This document shows, piece by piece, positions 1-10,714 of a stretch of DNA of 64,000 bases (positions are counted from its first letter, which is position 1; each line of letters starts with the position of its first letter). Both the position numbers and the translations under genes were made by a program. This DNA is from Myotis daubentonii (lineage: Eukaryota > Chordata > Mammalia > Chiroptera > Vespertilionidae): positions 30,334,294 to 30,398,293 of the forward strand of contig NC_081844.1 of the NCBI RefSeq assembly GCF_963259705.1. Direction: 5' to 3'. Under the pieces are notes generated by a model. That model did no database searches and was not told where the DNA came from. It was given only the letters and a program-made list of their open reading frames with translations.

Positions 1-240
1 CTGCCCCAGGGCCTTTGCACAGTCTGTTCCTGCTTCCTGGAATGCTCTTCTCCCAGATCTCTCCATGGCTCCCTCCCTCCTCTCCTTCAGATCTCTGCTC
101 ATAGGTCACCTTCTCAGTGAGGCCTTCCCTGAACATCCTGTTTACAATTGCAAACTGCCCTCCCTCCCCAATTCTTGCTCCATTCTGCTCGAATTTTCTT
201 CCCAGCACTTAGCATTCTCTAAAACTCCATAGACAGGGGA
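1..240 (+). repeat. L2 LINE 3' fragment
   Basis: Opens with the L2 landmark 'cagggcctttgcaca' followed by the diverged 'tgaggccttccctga' block of the L2 3' region. It probably continues off the left edge of the window. Confidence 0.75.
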
Positions 241-484
241 ACTGAGGTCCCAAGGGGAAAGGTCACATGCTACTGGGTGGCAAAATGGGGCCGTGTTACC
301 TGCCGAGTTCCCATTTCCTCTCTGTCACTGACCCTCTTCCTCTACCTCTCTTCCACCCAAGAGCTTCCTATACATTTCCATTCTGCCCATGTTTCCTGGA
401 GTGAATTTCTGTCGCTTTCGGCCAAGAGCCTGGGATGACCAAGGGACACCTCTATCCTGCCAGGCACAGTGCCTGGTGCATTAG

Positions 485-830
485 CTGCTATATTACATTT
501 AATTGCCACACAAACATGACAATGTTTGCAGATTTCAGAGCACACCCATAATGCTCTTAGTCCCAATTCTCAGGGCATGGAGAGATGGGGGCATAGTGGG
601 AGGAAGGCGTGGTCCTGCTCACACAGCCAGGCGGTGGCAAGGGGCGGATTCCACCCTTCCGACTTCCTGGCCACCATTCGATGAGGCTCACCGCCCCCCG
701 GGACAGGGCACAGCTGATGGTCTTGGGTTCAAACCCTGCCTTGTGCAGCCTCGGGCATCTTCCTCTCCCTTGCCAGACCTCAGTTTTCTGTTCTGAGAAA
801 TGGGATCCTAAAAGCTGTCCTGGGTGCATC
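485..830. repeat. Two facing MIR fragments
   Basis: 485-690 reads as MIR on the minus strand (ends with a 'gctcacacagccag' landmark). 710-830 reads as MIR on the plus strand ('gggttcaaaccctgcc' to 'agaaatgggatcc'). The bases at 241-484 show nothing recognisable. Confidence 0.55.
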
Positions 831-959
831 CCACTGAACGTCCCATTGTTCCCAGAGCCTGGCATAAAGGTGAGGACATCAGCCAGCTCCCGAGGGCTGC
901 AGATGCCCCCAACCCAGACACCCTCCAGTTCCCGGGCCTCACTCCATACTCCCTTGGCC

Positions 960-1290
960 CCTCCCGTGCCAGGTTTCTGTTTAGTTTAATAATCTCCTGA
1001 AAGTTTAATTGTTGTTTTATTCATCCGTGACCTTTCTCTCTCATCTGGAGACGTATTATTGCTAATCTACAAATTTCAAGAACCAGATTTATTTGCAAAA
1101 CCAATTACCTTCCTATGCAAATGACCTCTTTCCACTCCCGCCTCCCTGGCCAGCTGGCTGCTGAGGGGTGAGGGGGAGCCGCTGCCCGCCCCTTTAGAGC
1201 TGCTGCTCAAACACTTGGATGCAGACTTATCTATAATTCCTCCAAGCGGGTGGCCCTCTCGGCCCGGAGTTAATCAGAATCTCAGTAATC
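960..1290. promoter_or_regulatory. AT-rich island with octamer and homeodomain-like motifs
   Basis: Not recognised as a repeat. Contains 'tttaatt', 'caattacc', the octamer 'atgcaaat' and several TAAT cores in an otherwise GC-rich setting. Resembles a conserved noncoding element, but conservation cannot be seen from one sequence. No coding potential. Confidence 0.3.
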
Positions 1291-1404
1291 AAGGGAGGCC
1301 CTGACCCACGTCTCTCAGTTCTGACCTCCGAAAGGGGCCTCTTCAAGTGGCCAGAGGTTCTGATTGCCTCCCCACCTGGCCCTTCTGATGGGAATGATGG
1401 CTGT

Positions 1405-1595
1405 TCAAGTGTTCATTCATTCATTTGTTTATTCATTCATTCAGAATGATGCATCGAGTGTCTACTGTGAGCCAGGCACTGTTCTAGGCTTTGGAAGCAG
1501 AGCAGGGAATAGGCAGGCCAGAAGGAAAGAGGTCCCCATCTTGATGAAGCTGACCGAGAGAGAGAAAACAGGCGAGGTGAAGAAGGAAAATACAC
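1405..1595 (-). repeat. L2 LINE 3' end
   Basis: Antisense L2 3' tail: TTCA repeats, then 'ctactgtgagccaggcactgt' and the downstream purine-rich block. Confidence 0.7.
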
Positions 1596-1626
1596 AGCAC
1601 AGCCCGCAGTATGAATGTCAGTGGAG

Positions 1627-1855
1627 GCCGTGGCCAGTGTGGCTCAGTTGGTTGGGTGTTGTCCTGTGCACCTCAGGGTTGCCGCTTCGATTTCCGGCCA
1701 GGGCACATGCCTGGGTTTCGGGCTGGATCCCTGGTAGCGGGCGTGCAGGAAGCAGCCGATCTTCACTCTCATATCAATGTTTCTCCCTCTCGCTTCCTCT
1801 CTGTCTCAAAATCAGTTTTAAAAATCTTTGAAAAAATGTATTTAAAAAATTTTTC
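1627..1855 (+). repeat. Ves SINE
   Basis: tRNA-derived head ('gtgtggctcagttgg' A-box region and a degraded B box), the 'ggcagggcacatgcctggg'-like core, a CT-rich body and an A-rich tail. More diverged than other copies in the window. Confidence 0.8.
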
Positions 1856-1979
1856 AGTGATGGACAATCAAGCAGGAGAGAGGGATGGGGACTGTCAGGA
1901 ATGGGTGGTCAGGGACCCTGGACCCTTTACACACTTCTTCACTGCTTCAGTCACAGAAAGGAGTTGATTCTTAAAATGC

Positions 1980-2375
1980 CAAGCTTGGTCCTGCCTCTGG
2001 GCCTTAGCACGTGCTGTTCCCACTGCCTGGAATGCTTTTCCCAAACCTCTTGGTTAGACCCACACGTCGTCCTACAGTCTCAGCTCACGTGTCACCACCT
2101 CAGGGAAGTCTTTCCTGATTGCCCCAGCTAACAAGCGTCCCTCCCAGAGCATTTCTGTCCCCTTTCCTTGCTTTGTAATTCTGACCGTTTCCTGAAATTA
2201 GATTAGGTATTTGTGTGATGATATCTCTGTATCACTCTATTTCAATATCAGCACCTTGAGGACAGAGGAACTGTGTCTGTTTTGTTCACAGCTATGTCAT
2301 CAGTGCCCAGAACAGTATCTGGGCACTCAATAAATATTTGTTGAGTGAATGAATGAATGACTGAATGAATGAATA
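1980..2375 (+). repeat. L2 LINE 3' end, near complete
   Basis: Runs from 'gggccttagcacgtgctgtt' through 'gcacttgaggaca' to the 'caataaatatttgttga' terminus and its TGAA repeats. The best preserved plus-strand L2 end in the window. Confidence 0.8.
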
Positions 2376-2425
2376 AGTGAATGAATGATGCAGCGGCCAG
2401 GAGGCCATGCTAGCCGTGATGTAGA

Positions 2426-2874
2426 GGACATAACTTCTTTTTTTTTTTAATATTTTTAATTGATTTTTTACAGAGAGGAAGGGAGAGGGACAGAGTGTTA
2501 GAAACATCGATGAGAGAGAAACATCGATCAGGTGCCTCCTGCACAGTCCCTGCTGAGGATGTGCCTGCAACCAAGGTACATGTCCTTGACCGGAATCAAA
2601 CCTGGGATCCTTGGACATAACTTCTTCTTTTTTTTTTTTTTCTTTTTTTAATATATTTTATTGATTTTTCACAGAGAGAAAGGGAGAGAGATAGAGAGCT
2701 AGAAACATCGATGAGAGAGAAACATCGATCAGCTGCCTCCTGCACATCTCCTACTGGGGATGTGCCCGCAACCCAGGTACATGCCCTTGACCGGAATCGA
2801 ACCTGGGACCTTTCAGTCCGCAGGCCGACGCTCTATCCACTGAGCCAAACCGGTTTCAGCGGACATAACTTCTT
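2426..2874 (-). repeat. Two tandem Ves SINEs at one target site
   Basis: Two minus-strand Ves copies, 2440-2612 (lacking its tRNA head) and 2627-2860 (full length). They are separated and flanked by three copies of the same 14-base direct repeat GGACATAACTTCTT (2426-2439, 2613-2626, 2861-2874). The two SINEs therefore went into the same site in succession. Confidence 0.92.
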
Positions 2875-2884
2875 ACCTCAGCCC

Positions 2885-3010
2885 TTCCCCATACCCTCCT
2901 GGAGTGGCTGAAATGTTCCCATTTCACAGCTGAGAACATGGAGGCTGCTAGATTAGGCGTGTGGCTTGGCCAGCAAGAGCTGACAGGGCTGAGGTCAGAA
3001 ACTAGGGGCT
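2885..3010 (-). repeat. MIR fragment
   Basis: 'tcccatttcacagctgag' followed by a degenerate MIR core. Moderately diverged. Confidence 0.5.
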
Positions 3011-3119
3011 GAAGGGATTGCCCTCAGTGGTACTCAGGCCCCTGCAGCTATCTGACACGAGGAGGGACAGAGCCTGGACTGGGAGGCATGGCCTTGCCCA
3101 TCTCGGGGCCTCCAGTTCT

Positions 3120-3780
3120 TCACGGGGCCAGGGCCCTTGAGACTCTCCCCACCTTGGTTTCCCTCTCACCTCTCTGGCCGGGCCTTCTGTCTCCTGCCTT
3201 CTTGTCACTTCCTATGGCTGATTCTTGCTCCTCCCGTGGATACCTGACGTTGAGTCAGACACCTGCCTCTCTTTGGCATATACTGTTCCTTCTGCCTGTC
3301 ACACTGTTCCTCCTTGAAGCCTTTCCATTGCCTGCCAACCTAATTAGCCCCCCCCCCCCCCCCAATACGCATCCCAGAGCAGCCTGAACGTGTCTCAAGG
3401 AAATGGCTCGATGTCAGTGATGGAGTTGTTTGTTCAATTGTTTGTTTAACATTCACCTTCCCAACTAGACACTAAGCTCCAGTTGAACAGGGGCCTCAAC
3501 TGTCATTTAAAAAATTTTTTTAAGGCAGAGAGAGAACAGAGAAACATCAGTTTGTGGTTCCACTTATTTATGCATTCATTGGTTAGTTCTTGTATGTGCC
3601 TTGACTGGGGATTGAACCCGCAATCGGGGCATATCGGAACCATGCTCTAACCAACTGAGCTATCCGGCCAGGGTGCTTCTGCTGTCATTTTTATCCTGAT
3701 GTCTACAGCACCCAGCACAGAACAAAAAGCACTTGGTGGTAGCTTATAAGTATTCGTTGAGTGATTGACCAGTGGGTGGA
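3120..3780 (+). repeat. L2 LINE fragment split by a SINE
   Basis: L2-like text ('actgttccttctgcctg', 'actaagctccagttga') resumes after the SINE at 3691 with 'cagcacccagcacagaac' and 'aagtattcgttgagtga'. A C-homopolymer lies at about 3349-3363. Confidence 0.6.
3509..3681 (-). repeat. tRNA-derived SINE (Ves-related) inserted in L2
   Basis: Minus-strand SINE flanked by a perfect 9-base target duplication CTGTCATTT (3500-3508 and 3682-3690). Body carries 'attgaacccgcaa' and 'taaccaactgagctatccgg'. Shorter and more diverged than typical Ves. Confidence 0.85.
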
Positions 3781-4035
3781 CAGATGGGGGGGGGTGGATG
3801 AGTGAATGGGTGGGCAGGTGGGTAAGTGTGGGACTGTTCAAGTGTTCATTCATTCATTTGTTTATTCATTCCAATTGGCCAGTGGGTGGGGGATGGGAGG
3901 ATGGATGAGCGGTTGGATGGGTGATAGATGGATGAAAGGATGGGGGGATGAGTGTGTGTGTGGGGTGAATGGAAGGATGTGGGGCATGGGTGGGGGGGGG
4001 GATGAGGGAATGTGTGGATGAGTGGAAGATGGGTG
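3770..4035. repeat. GGAT/GGTG-rich degenerate low-complexity tract
   Basis: Strand-biased G-rich region built from imperfect GATGGATG and GGGTG units, with a G-homopolymer near 3990. Probably a decayed tandem repeat. A short TTCA tract at 3838-3870 repeats the one at 1405-1440. Confidence 0.6.
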
Positions 4036-4386
4036 GGGAGTCTTGCCCTGGTGAGGCAGGCTGCCCCAGCCGGTGGCTCTGAGGACCTGTGTGGGGAGGA
4101 GTGGGCATGGCCGCGGGCCTCTAGCTCTTTCTGCAGGGCTCAGATTGCCTCGGCCCTCACACCTGCACTCCTGCTGCCCATAGCGAGCATATCCCCCTGA
4201 CGGGGCCCCACTTTTAGCCAGGAATGCAGCCCCCAGCCCTCTGCTCTTTACCCCTTCACTTGATTCAATCCTGGCCACCTGCCGGTTCAATTATTCTGCC
4301 GCTGGGGTGGCTGGCAGTTTTCTTTCAGGGCTGAGAAGCTGTGTCTGTATCTGTGTGACTTCGAACAGCACGGAGACCCAGAGACA

Positions 4387-4410
4387 GAAACACAGAGACA
4401 AAGAGAAGAG

Positions 4411-4442
<32 letters not shown>

Positions 4443-4445
4443 GCG
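4387..4445. repeat. (GA)n microsatellite
   Basis: Imperfect GA repeat in a region that otherwise (4036-4560) contains only unique sequence, a TTTA-rich tract (4493-4555) and a C-homopolymer near 4530. Confidence 0.8.
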
Positions 4446-4572
4446 CAAAAGGCAGTCTGGGCTAATCTCATTCCCTCCTCCCCCGCAAGCTTTTATTTAT
4501 TTATTTATTTTTATTTTTTCCTTTAACCCCCCCCCCCGCTTTTATTTATTTATTTTAAGAACTATTTTTATT

Positions 4573-4800
4573 GCCCAGCTGGTGTGGCTCAGTGGTTGAG
4601 CATTGACCTATGAACCAGGAGGTCATGGTTCAATTCCCAGTCAGGGCACCTGCCTGGATTGTGGGCTAGATCCCCACCCAGTAGGGGGCATGCAGGAGGC
4701 AGCCGATCCATGATTCTCTCTCATCATTGACGTTTCTATTTCTCCCTCTCCCTTCCTCTCTGAAATCAACAAAAATATATTTTAAAGAAATAAAGAAAGA
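4573..4800 (+). repeat. Ves SINE
   Basis: Full Ves: 'tgtggctcagtggttgag', 'cagtcagggcacctgcctgg', 'gcaggaggcagccgatc', and the tail 'aatcaacaaaaatatattt'. It is followed at 4813-4846 by an orphan minus-strand Ves head ('ccaactgagccacactggcc'), the remnant of another copy. Confidence 0.92.
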
Positions 4801-4940
4801 ATATACAAAAGTAACCTTTCCAACTGAGCCACACTGGCCAGGGCCCTCGCTCCAAGCTTTTAAAATATTCAAAACAGTGACCACCTGGCAAGAATTCCAG
4901 AATTTCCCCCTTGTGACCTCATTTTACTTTTCCATCTTTC

Positions 4941-4941
<1 letters not shown>

Positions 4942-4991
<50 letters not shown>
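4942..4991. repeat. (CA)n microsatellite
   Basis: Uninterrupted CA dinucleotide repeat of about 25 units. Confidence 0.95.
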
Positions 4992-4993
<2 letters not shown>

Positions 4994-5114
4994 CAGGACA
5001 CAAAACTCAGCTCAGACTTTGCTGAGGACCTTGCTAGTGACTGGTCAGCTCAGGGAAAACGGAGATAGTGAGCTCCTCATCCAGAGAGGAGTCCAAGCAA
5101 AGGGTGTAGAAGTT

Positions 5115-5700
5115 CAAGGTGCCCATTTATTCTGCTTTGGATCCTTCAGATTTTTTTGAGCTCTTGCTCAATGCCAGGGGCTGTGATGGAGGGTGTGAGG
5201 GGATAGAGGGAGGAGGTGAGGGCTGGAAGGGGACAGAAGCAGTTTGTACAGGGCCTTGGGGGCTGGAGGATTTTGGCTTTTATCCTGAGGGAGGTTGGAG
5301 CCCTGGAGGGTGGTGGACTCCTGTCTCAAGTGCTCAGAAGTGCCCTTTGACTGCTGCTTGTGGGAGGTCAGTTGTCAGGGGACCAGGGCAGAAGCTACTG
5401 CACTGGTCCGGGAGAGTAATGATGTGGGAAGAGCCGTCCAGGCAGAGGAAGCAGCCTGTGCAAAGGTCCTGGGGCAGGACCGTGCCTTGCGTGTTGGAGG
5501 AGCAGTGAGGAGGCCTGTGTGGCTGGAGCAGAGTGAGGGAGTGGGAGAGAGGGAGGATGTGAGGGCAGGGAGGGGCCAGGGGCCAGGGGCCAGTAGTCCC
5601 TGGTGGACGTCAGGGAGGACTTGGGCTTTCGTCCCCAGGCAGGAGGGAGCCCTGGAGGGCTCTGGGCGGAGGAGGGATGGGACTGACTCAGGTTTACCAC
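5115..5700 (-). repeat. L2 LINE fragment, antisense
   Basis: Contains two L2 antisense landmarks: 'ggcttttatcctgagg' and 'gtgcaaaggtcctggggcagga'. The order suggests one long L2 with an internal rearrangement or two overlapping fragments. Confidence 0.65.
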
Positions 5701-6330
5701 GGGGGCTGTGAGTACCTTGCGCCTCTTTGGCTGCTGACCTTGGGCGGGTTTCCCCCTTCTCCAGCTCTTGAGCCCCCCACTCCGCACGGAGGTGATGGAC
5801 AGCGTCATTTCCCAGCACCCCCCTCAGCAGCCTCAGGATCCTCGATGACTCCACTGCCCTGGATCAGGGTGATTATCTGTGAGCACGAACCCTCCCCAGG
5901 GCTTTGCAGACAATAATGAAACCACCTCATCTCGTGATCAGGGACTTAACGGGCCGTCCTCACCAGCTGGCGCCTCTCTCCAGGGAGGAATTCCCCAGGC
6001 TCAGGCCCCGGCAAGAAGGGAAGACGCTTCTTTTTCTCTGTGCCTCCCCGGCCAGGAGTTTAAGCAAAACCAGCCGCCCCCTGGAGAGGACTCGTGCGGT
6101 ACCATCTTCACTCAGCGCCTTGGAGTCGCTCTAATTCTCACTGGGCACCCTCCTTGCTGGGTGGTTCTGGGCGACTCCCCACCCTCTCCAGACCTCGGTT
6201 TTTCTAAACTGGCTCCTGACGCTGCTTCTACACCTCCTGTGAAGGGCTACCTGGTGGGAAGCACAAGGCGGGGCCACCCTGTGAGAGGCAAAACCTTTCC
6301 TTCTGCTGCTTGCCCTCCCCCCCCCCCCCC
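5701..6330. other. Mostly unique intergenic sequence
   Basis: A weak MIR-like patch at 5725-5800. The 249-codon open frame at 5879-6628 has no recognisable domain and runs into L1 sequence, so it is not called as a gene. A C-homopolymer lies at 6318-6330. Confidence 0.5.
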
Positions 6331-6334
6331 TTTA

Positions 6335-6645
6335 AACTGTGGTCAAATACACATAACATGCAATTCACGGTCTGGGCCATTTTTAAGCGCACAGCTCAGT
6401 GGCATTAAGTACATTCATATCGTGCAGCCATCACCACCATCCATCCTCAGGACTGTTTTTCATCATCGCAAACAGAAACTCCATATCCATTACTCTAGAG
6501 TTTTCATCTTAACAAAGTATCTTAGCGATACTTCCATGACATTCCTTAGTCTTTTCTGTAGTTGCAAGGGACTCCTGGTGTGGCTGGATCATCATCCCCT
6601 CATTTATTTACCCCTCCACTTTTTCTAAGCTTTCTACACAGGTTT
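6335..6645 (-). repeat. L1 LINE 3' region, antisense
   Basis: 'ctgtggtcaaatacacataac', 'tgcagccatcaccacc' and 'gtggctggatcatcatcc' are antisense L1 3' UTR landmarks. A short tRNA-SINE-like stub ('taaccaccgagctattcggc') follows at 6660-6685. Confidence 0.65.
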
Positions 6646-6689
6646 AACGCCCGCGTTACGCTATTAACCACCGAGCTATTCGGCTAAGA

Positions 6690-7200
6690 ACCCTTGCTTC
6701 CCGGGGTGATGGCAAACATATTTAGTTACAGGTACAGCTGGTGTCGCTGACCAATGAGAATGGATGGGCCGGGCCAGGTCCCAGCAGTGCTGTTAGTGGC
6801 CGGAGCCATCATCTATGTACCAAGCATTCCTGGACAATGACAAGCCCAAGGTCATGGCCAAGTCCAGGACACAAGCTGTCCTGCTCCCTGTCTGCCAGCG
6901 CTTTGGTCTGAGGCTTCCTGAAGCCGGCCCTGCCGCCCGCCACCCAGCAGGCATTGCTCCTTCTTCTGAGAGGGTCTTGGTGGTTGGAAAGAAAAGGCCT
7001 GTCGATTGTGAGGGAGACTCATCGAAAGCATCGGGGACTAGGATGGCACAATGGTCCTGTTTGTGGCAGCTAAAGGGACCCGGAACGCTCAGCTGGCTCC
7101 TGGTCCAGCCTGGAAGAGCACCCCCTTGCTCCGGAGCCCCCCGGGAAGGTGGGTGGGAAGGGAGGGAAGTGGGATGCCTGGTGAAGTGGAACTTAACATT
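6690..7200. other. Unique intergenic sequence
   Basis: No repeat, RNA gene or convincing coding frame recognised. GC content is moderate. Confidence 0.5.
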
Positions 7201-7206
7201 TTTTAA

Positions 7207-7470
7207 TCAGGACGGGCTGCCAGCCACCTTTCCTCTGTAGAGTGGGGACAGCCTCACTCTGTGAAGCAGAGCTTCTTTATTCAGGGAGACTCCGTTGAAC
7301 AGTTTCTTCTGGTTTTCATTCGGATTCAGGGCGCCCACGGTCACGGGGGAATGTCGTTCGGTGATGACGTTGCCGTAGCAGATCGGATATGTCAAACCAG
7401 CCCCAAATCCTATGGCTGGAAGCACTTATTTCTGTTCATGAGCCCGCAGATTAGCTGGTGATCCTTCTAG
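7207..7470 (-). pseudogene. Possible retrocopy fragment, parent not identified
   Basis: On the minus strand a 72-codon open frame (7425 down to 7207) with a glycine-rich hydrophobic start (GFGAGLTYPICYGN) and a charged C-terminal half, ended by a stop and an A-rich run. Upstream in frame there is a stop, so any gene copy is truncated. Composition resembles small mitochondrial membrane proteins, but I do not recognise a parent and chance is a real alternative. Confidence 0.25.
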
Positions 7471-7589
7471 GCCTAACCGGGCTGGCTCCTGCCCTGGCAC
7501 TCCACTCGGGGCGGGGGAGGCCACGCTGCGAACCTTGGCTGGGCTGGCTTGTTGGGGGTCAGCTGGCTGTTGGCTGGGACCAGCCCGGG

Positions 7590-7862
7590 ATTATTCACAT
7601 GGCAGCTGGGTTTCAGGAGAGTGAGCGGAAGCGTGCCAGGCCTCTTGAACGTGGAAGCAGAACCTGTTCCAGAGGAGCCAGGAGCTGACCGCGGCCCCAG
7701 CTGGGACCCTGATTGCAGCCTTGTGAGATCCTGGAGCAGAGGATCAGCTAGGTCATATCCGGACTCTTGAGCCACAGAAATGGGGTCAAGAGATAATAAC
7801 CAAGTGTTGTTTTAAGTATCTATGATTGTGGCAATTTGTTATACAGCAATAGCTGGTTGATA
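7590..7862 (+). repeat. MLT1-type MaLR LTR fragment
   Basis: The 3' end of an MLT1 LTR: 'gactcttgagccacagaaat', 'gttgttttaag' and 'caatttgttatacagcaat' ending in 'tgatac'. Confidence 0.6.
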
Positions 7863-8244
7863 CACCTCTCCCCATATTCCTTAATGTGCAGAATGGGCCA
7901 GTGGGGGTGAGGTGGAACTGACCAAGCAAAGGGATGAAGATCTCGTTTCCTTTCCTTCTGAGGCTCTTTCTGACAAGTTGAGGTGGCCCCGGAGGGAGAT
8001 CTAAAGGCAGAAGACTCAGTGGAGTCAAATCCAAGACCCCCCCGCCCCCCCCCCCCGGGGTGGGACAGTCAGAGGATGCTGAACCTCTGGCTTCAGCAAG
8101 TGGCTCAGGACCACCCACCGTGAGCCAGATTGGCTCAATCAGAGTGAAGTCCTGAACGTTTACTAGATTTCTGGGGGGAATTCTGCTGTGGGAGAGAAGG
8201 CACCCTTTCCCTCAGGTGTTACTGAGCTGGTGGAAACCTGGTCT
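7863..8244. other. Unique intergenic sequence
   Basis: No feature recognised apart from a C-rich run at 8039-8056. Confidence 0.5.
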
Positions 8245-8252
8245 TCCTAGAA

Positions 8253-8473
8253 CAGTGGTTCTCAACCTTGGCTGCACATTAGAATCACCTGGGAATCTTT
8301 TTAAACTCCTGATTTCTGGGCTGCCTCCTCCGGAAATCTGTTTCTTTGTTACTAATGTTGTGGCCTCACCCCATAACAAAGAAACAGAATTTCCGGAGGA
8401 TGAGGCCCAGAAATCAGGATTTTAAAAAGATTCCCAGGTGATTCTAATGTGCAGCCAAGGTTGAGAACCACTG
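8253..8473. mobile_element. Palindromic MER5A-like hAT MITE with intact 8-bp target duplication
   Basis: A 221-bp element whose two arms (about 100 bases each) are inverted copies differing at only a handful of positions, with a loop of about 20 bases. Ends are CAGTGGTTCTCAACC and its complement. It is flanked by the perfect 8-base duplication TCCTAGAA (8245-8252 and 8474-8481), the hallmark of hAT transposition. Internal text resembles MER5A, but here the arms are near-complete mirror copies. No transposase is encoded. Confidence 0.93.
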
Positions 8474-8590
8474 TCCTAGAAGCTATCTGATCACCACGTA
8501 GGAAGCATCTTTCCATGAAAAGAGCCAATAGAGAGGAAAGAAAAGGATCTTGATGTGATTTGAGCACCTGGATTGAACTGTACCTGAAGC

Positions 8591-8652
8591 TGTGTGTGTG
8601 TATATATATATATATTACATATATATATATTGTGTTTTTTTTTTTTTTTACA
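8591..8652. repeat. (GT)n/(TA)n and T-rich simple repeat
   Basis: GT then TA dinucleotides followed by a T run. Confidence 0.8.
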
Positions 8653-8784
8653 ATAGCTCCCTTTTTACCCAAGCTGATCTGAATCAGGTGTTGCTGCTGT
8701 TGTTCTTGCTTTGCCACTTGCAGACCAGAGTCCTGACTATTGATGATCCAGTTTTGCTGAAGCTGGTACATGGCACTGTGTGAA

Positions 8785-9172
8785 TTTGCTGGGACTGCCC
8801 TGACATCGTACCACAGACTGGGCGGTTTAAACAAGAGAAATTTATTTTCTCACAATCCCGGAGGCTGGAGGCAAGTCTGAGACAAGGTGTCAGCAGGATT
8901 GGCTTCAGCTGAGGCCTCCGTCCTTGGCTCCTAAAAGGCTGCCTCCTCCCAGTGTCCTCACGTGGCCCACCCTCTGAGCACGTCCGTGTGCGAATCTCCT
9001 CATATTCTAAGGACACCAGTCCTATTAGATTAGGGCCCACCCCTGTGACCTTACTTTAACTCAATTACCCCTTTAAAGGCCCCATCTCCAAATCCAGTCA
9101 CATTCTGAGGTCCTGGGGGTTAGAACTTCAACCTATGAATCCGGGGGCGGGGCACAATTCAGCGTGTAACAG
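8785..9172 (-). repeat. MLT1-type MaLR LTR, near complete
   Basis: Reads in reverse from 'accacagactgggcggttta' through 'acaccagtcctattagatta' and 'ccaaatccagtcacattctg' to 'cacaattcagcgtgtaaca', the inverse of the MLT1 5' end. Confidence 0.85.
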
Positions 9173-9184
9173 GCACCAAGCCAG

Positions 9185-9186
<2 letters not shown>

Positions 9187-9231
<45 letters not shown>
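9187..9231. repeat. (GT)n microsatellite
   Basis: Pure GT repeat at the junction between the MLT1 LTR and a SINE fragment. Confidence 0.95.
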
Positions 9232-9232
<1 letters not shown>

Positions 9233-9267
9233 TCAGCAGAACTTCTCCAACTGCAGACCTGTCTTGG

Positions 9268-9384
9268 TTGGTCCTACTAGGAATCAAGCCCGCAACCTGG
9301 GCATGTGCCCTGCACGGGAATTGAACCGTGACCTTCTGGTTCATAGGTCGATGCTCAGCCACCGAGCCACACCCACCAGGTTTG
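9268..9384 (-). repeat. Ves SINE head fragment
   Basis: Minus-strand 5' half only: 'cctgggcatgtgccctg', 'gaattgaaccgtgacc', 'gccaccgagccacaccc'. Confidence 0.8.
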
Positions 9385-9794
9385 GACTGTGCTCTTAACC
9401 TCTGCTCTCTCTTTGGCGGGATCCTGCCTCTGAGTGTCTCGGTGATTGACTGGCTACCCTTCAATGCCTGGTGAGCCTGGATGCTCTGTTGTGCCTCTCA
9501 GGCCCTCCTTTGCACTAGGAAGCTGGGCAGAGACCGGGAGAGGGAGGGATGGAGGACACCAGTGAGAGAGGCGGGGAGAGATTGATCGTGCAGAGTCCTG
9601 GGCCTCTATGGCCATGCGGCCGGTGGCTTTTGTGGAGATTTGTTGCATTGCAGACTCAGCACTTGGCCCGCTTCCCCTCACCTACGGTGCCCCAGTCTCC
9701 GCCAGAAAGAAAAAGGGCCTAGTAAGTCCCTGGAGCTGCCAAACTACCCAAGCAGGGTCCTGGGTGGCCCCGTAGGCAGCAGCTTTCTCCCCAG
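9385..9794. other. Unique intergenic sequence
   Basis: Nothing recognised. Confidence 0.45.
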
Positions 9795-10085
9795 AGGCAG
9801 GGAGGGCAGGGTCTGTTGCCAGGCAGAATTGGATTCAAGTTCTGGGTCTGCCACCCACTGGGTGACCTTGAAGTGTCCTTCAAGCTCCCGTGGCTCCATG
9901 CTCTCCTTTGTAACACCCTTCTCTAGAGGCTCAGCATGAGCACGAATCTTGGAGGTGGTGTGGGCCGGGTGAATGATCGCCACAGCAATAGTAATGAGAC
10001 ACACAGCACAGTGGTTAAGGAGGCAGGGCTTTGCAGTCACACACGCACCCGTTCAAATTGCAGCTTTTGGAATTTCTGAGATTGG
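9795..10085 (+). repeat. Two MIR fragments
   Basis: 9810-9960 ('ggattcaagttctgggtctgc', 'tgggtgaccttg') and 10005-10080 ('agcacagtggttaagg', 'cccgttcaaattgc') are both plus-strand MIR. Confidence 0.7.
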
Positions 10086-10264
10086 GAGGACCCCCCACAC
10101 GTCCCATCCCTGCGGGTCTCCTTGTTCTTATCTGGGCAGTCAGCCCAGCAGTATTTTGTCCTCCGTGGAGGCTGTGAGGAGGAGTTGGACAGGCCAAAGA
10201 GGGTGAAGGTCGTAACCCCCAGAGCCCACGAGGGAAGTGTTAGTCCCATGGCAAAGGGGAATTA

Positions 10265-10690
10265 GGTGCAAAATGGAGTGAAGGTTTCTAGTCAGCTGAC
10301 TTCAAGACAGAGAGATGGTTGTGGAGAGTCCCAATGGGCCCAGTGTAATCCCAAGGGTTCTTTGGGAAAATGGAAGAAGGAGGAAGGACAGGGAGAAGCA
10401 GAGAGAGGGCAGCACCAGAAGGACTTGAGCAGCTATTGCTAGCGGTGACGATGGAGGAAGGGGCCATGAGTCAAGGATGCAGGCACCTCTAGACTCTAGA
10501 AAAGGCAGGAGACGGGCTCTCCCCTGGAGCTTTCAGAGGAACCAGCCCTACCCACGGCTTGACTTTAGCCCGAGGAGACCCTTGTCGGACTCCAGACTGC
10601 GGAAGTGTCAGAGAGTCAGTGTATATCGTTTGACTAAGTATTTCACTAAGTTGGTGGTAACTTGTTGTGGCAGCCTAGGAAGCTCCTACA
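10265..10690 (+). repeat. MLT1-type MaLR LTR
   Basis: Contains 'cccagtgtaatcccaagggt', 'gatggaggaaggggcca', 'ctttagcccgaggagaccc' and 'ggcagcctaggaa', matching the body and 3' end of MLT1. Confidence 0.8.
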
Positions 10691-10714
10691 GGTGGTAACT
10701 GGCCTTGGCAGATG

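Noticed and set aside
5879..6628. 249-codon open frame
   Set aside because: Its second half is antisense L1 3' UTR and a C-homopolymer, so it is not a gene.
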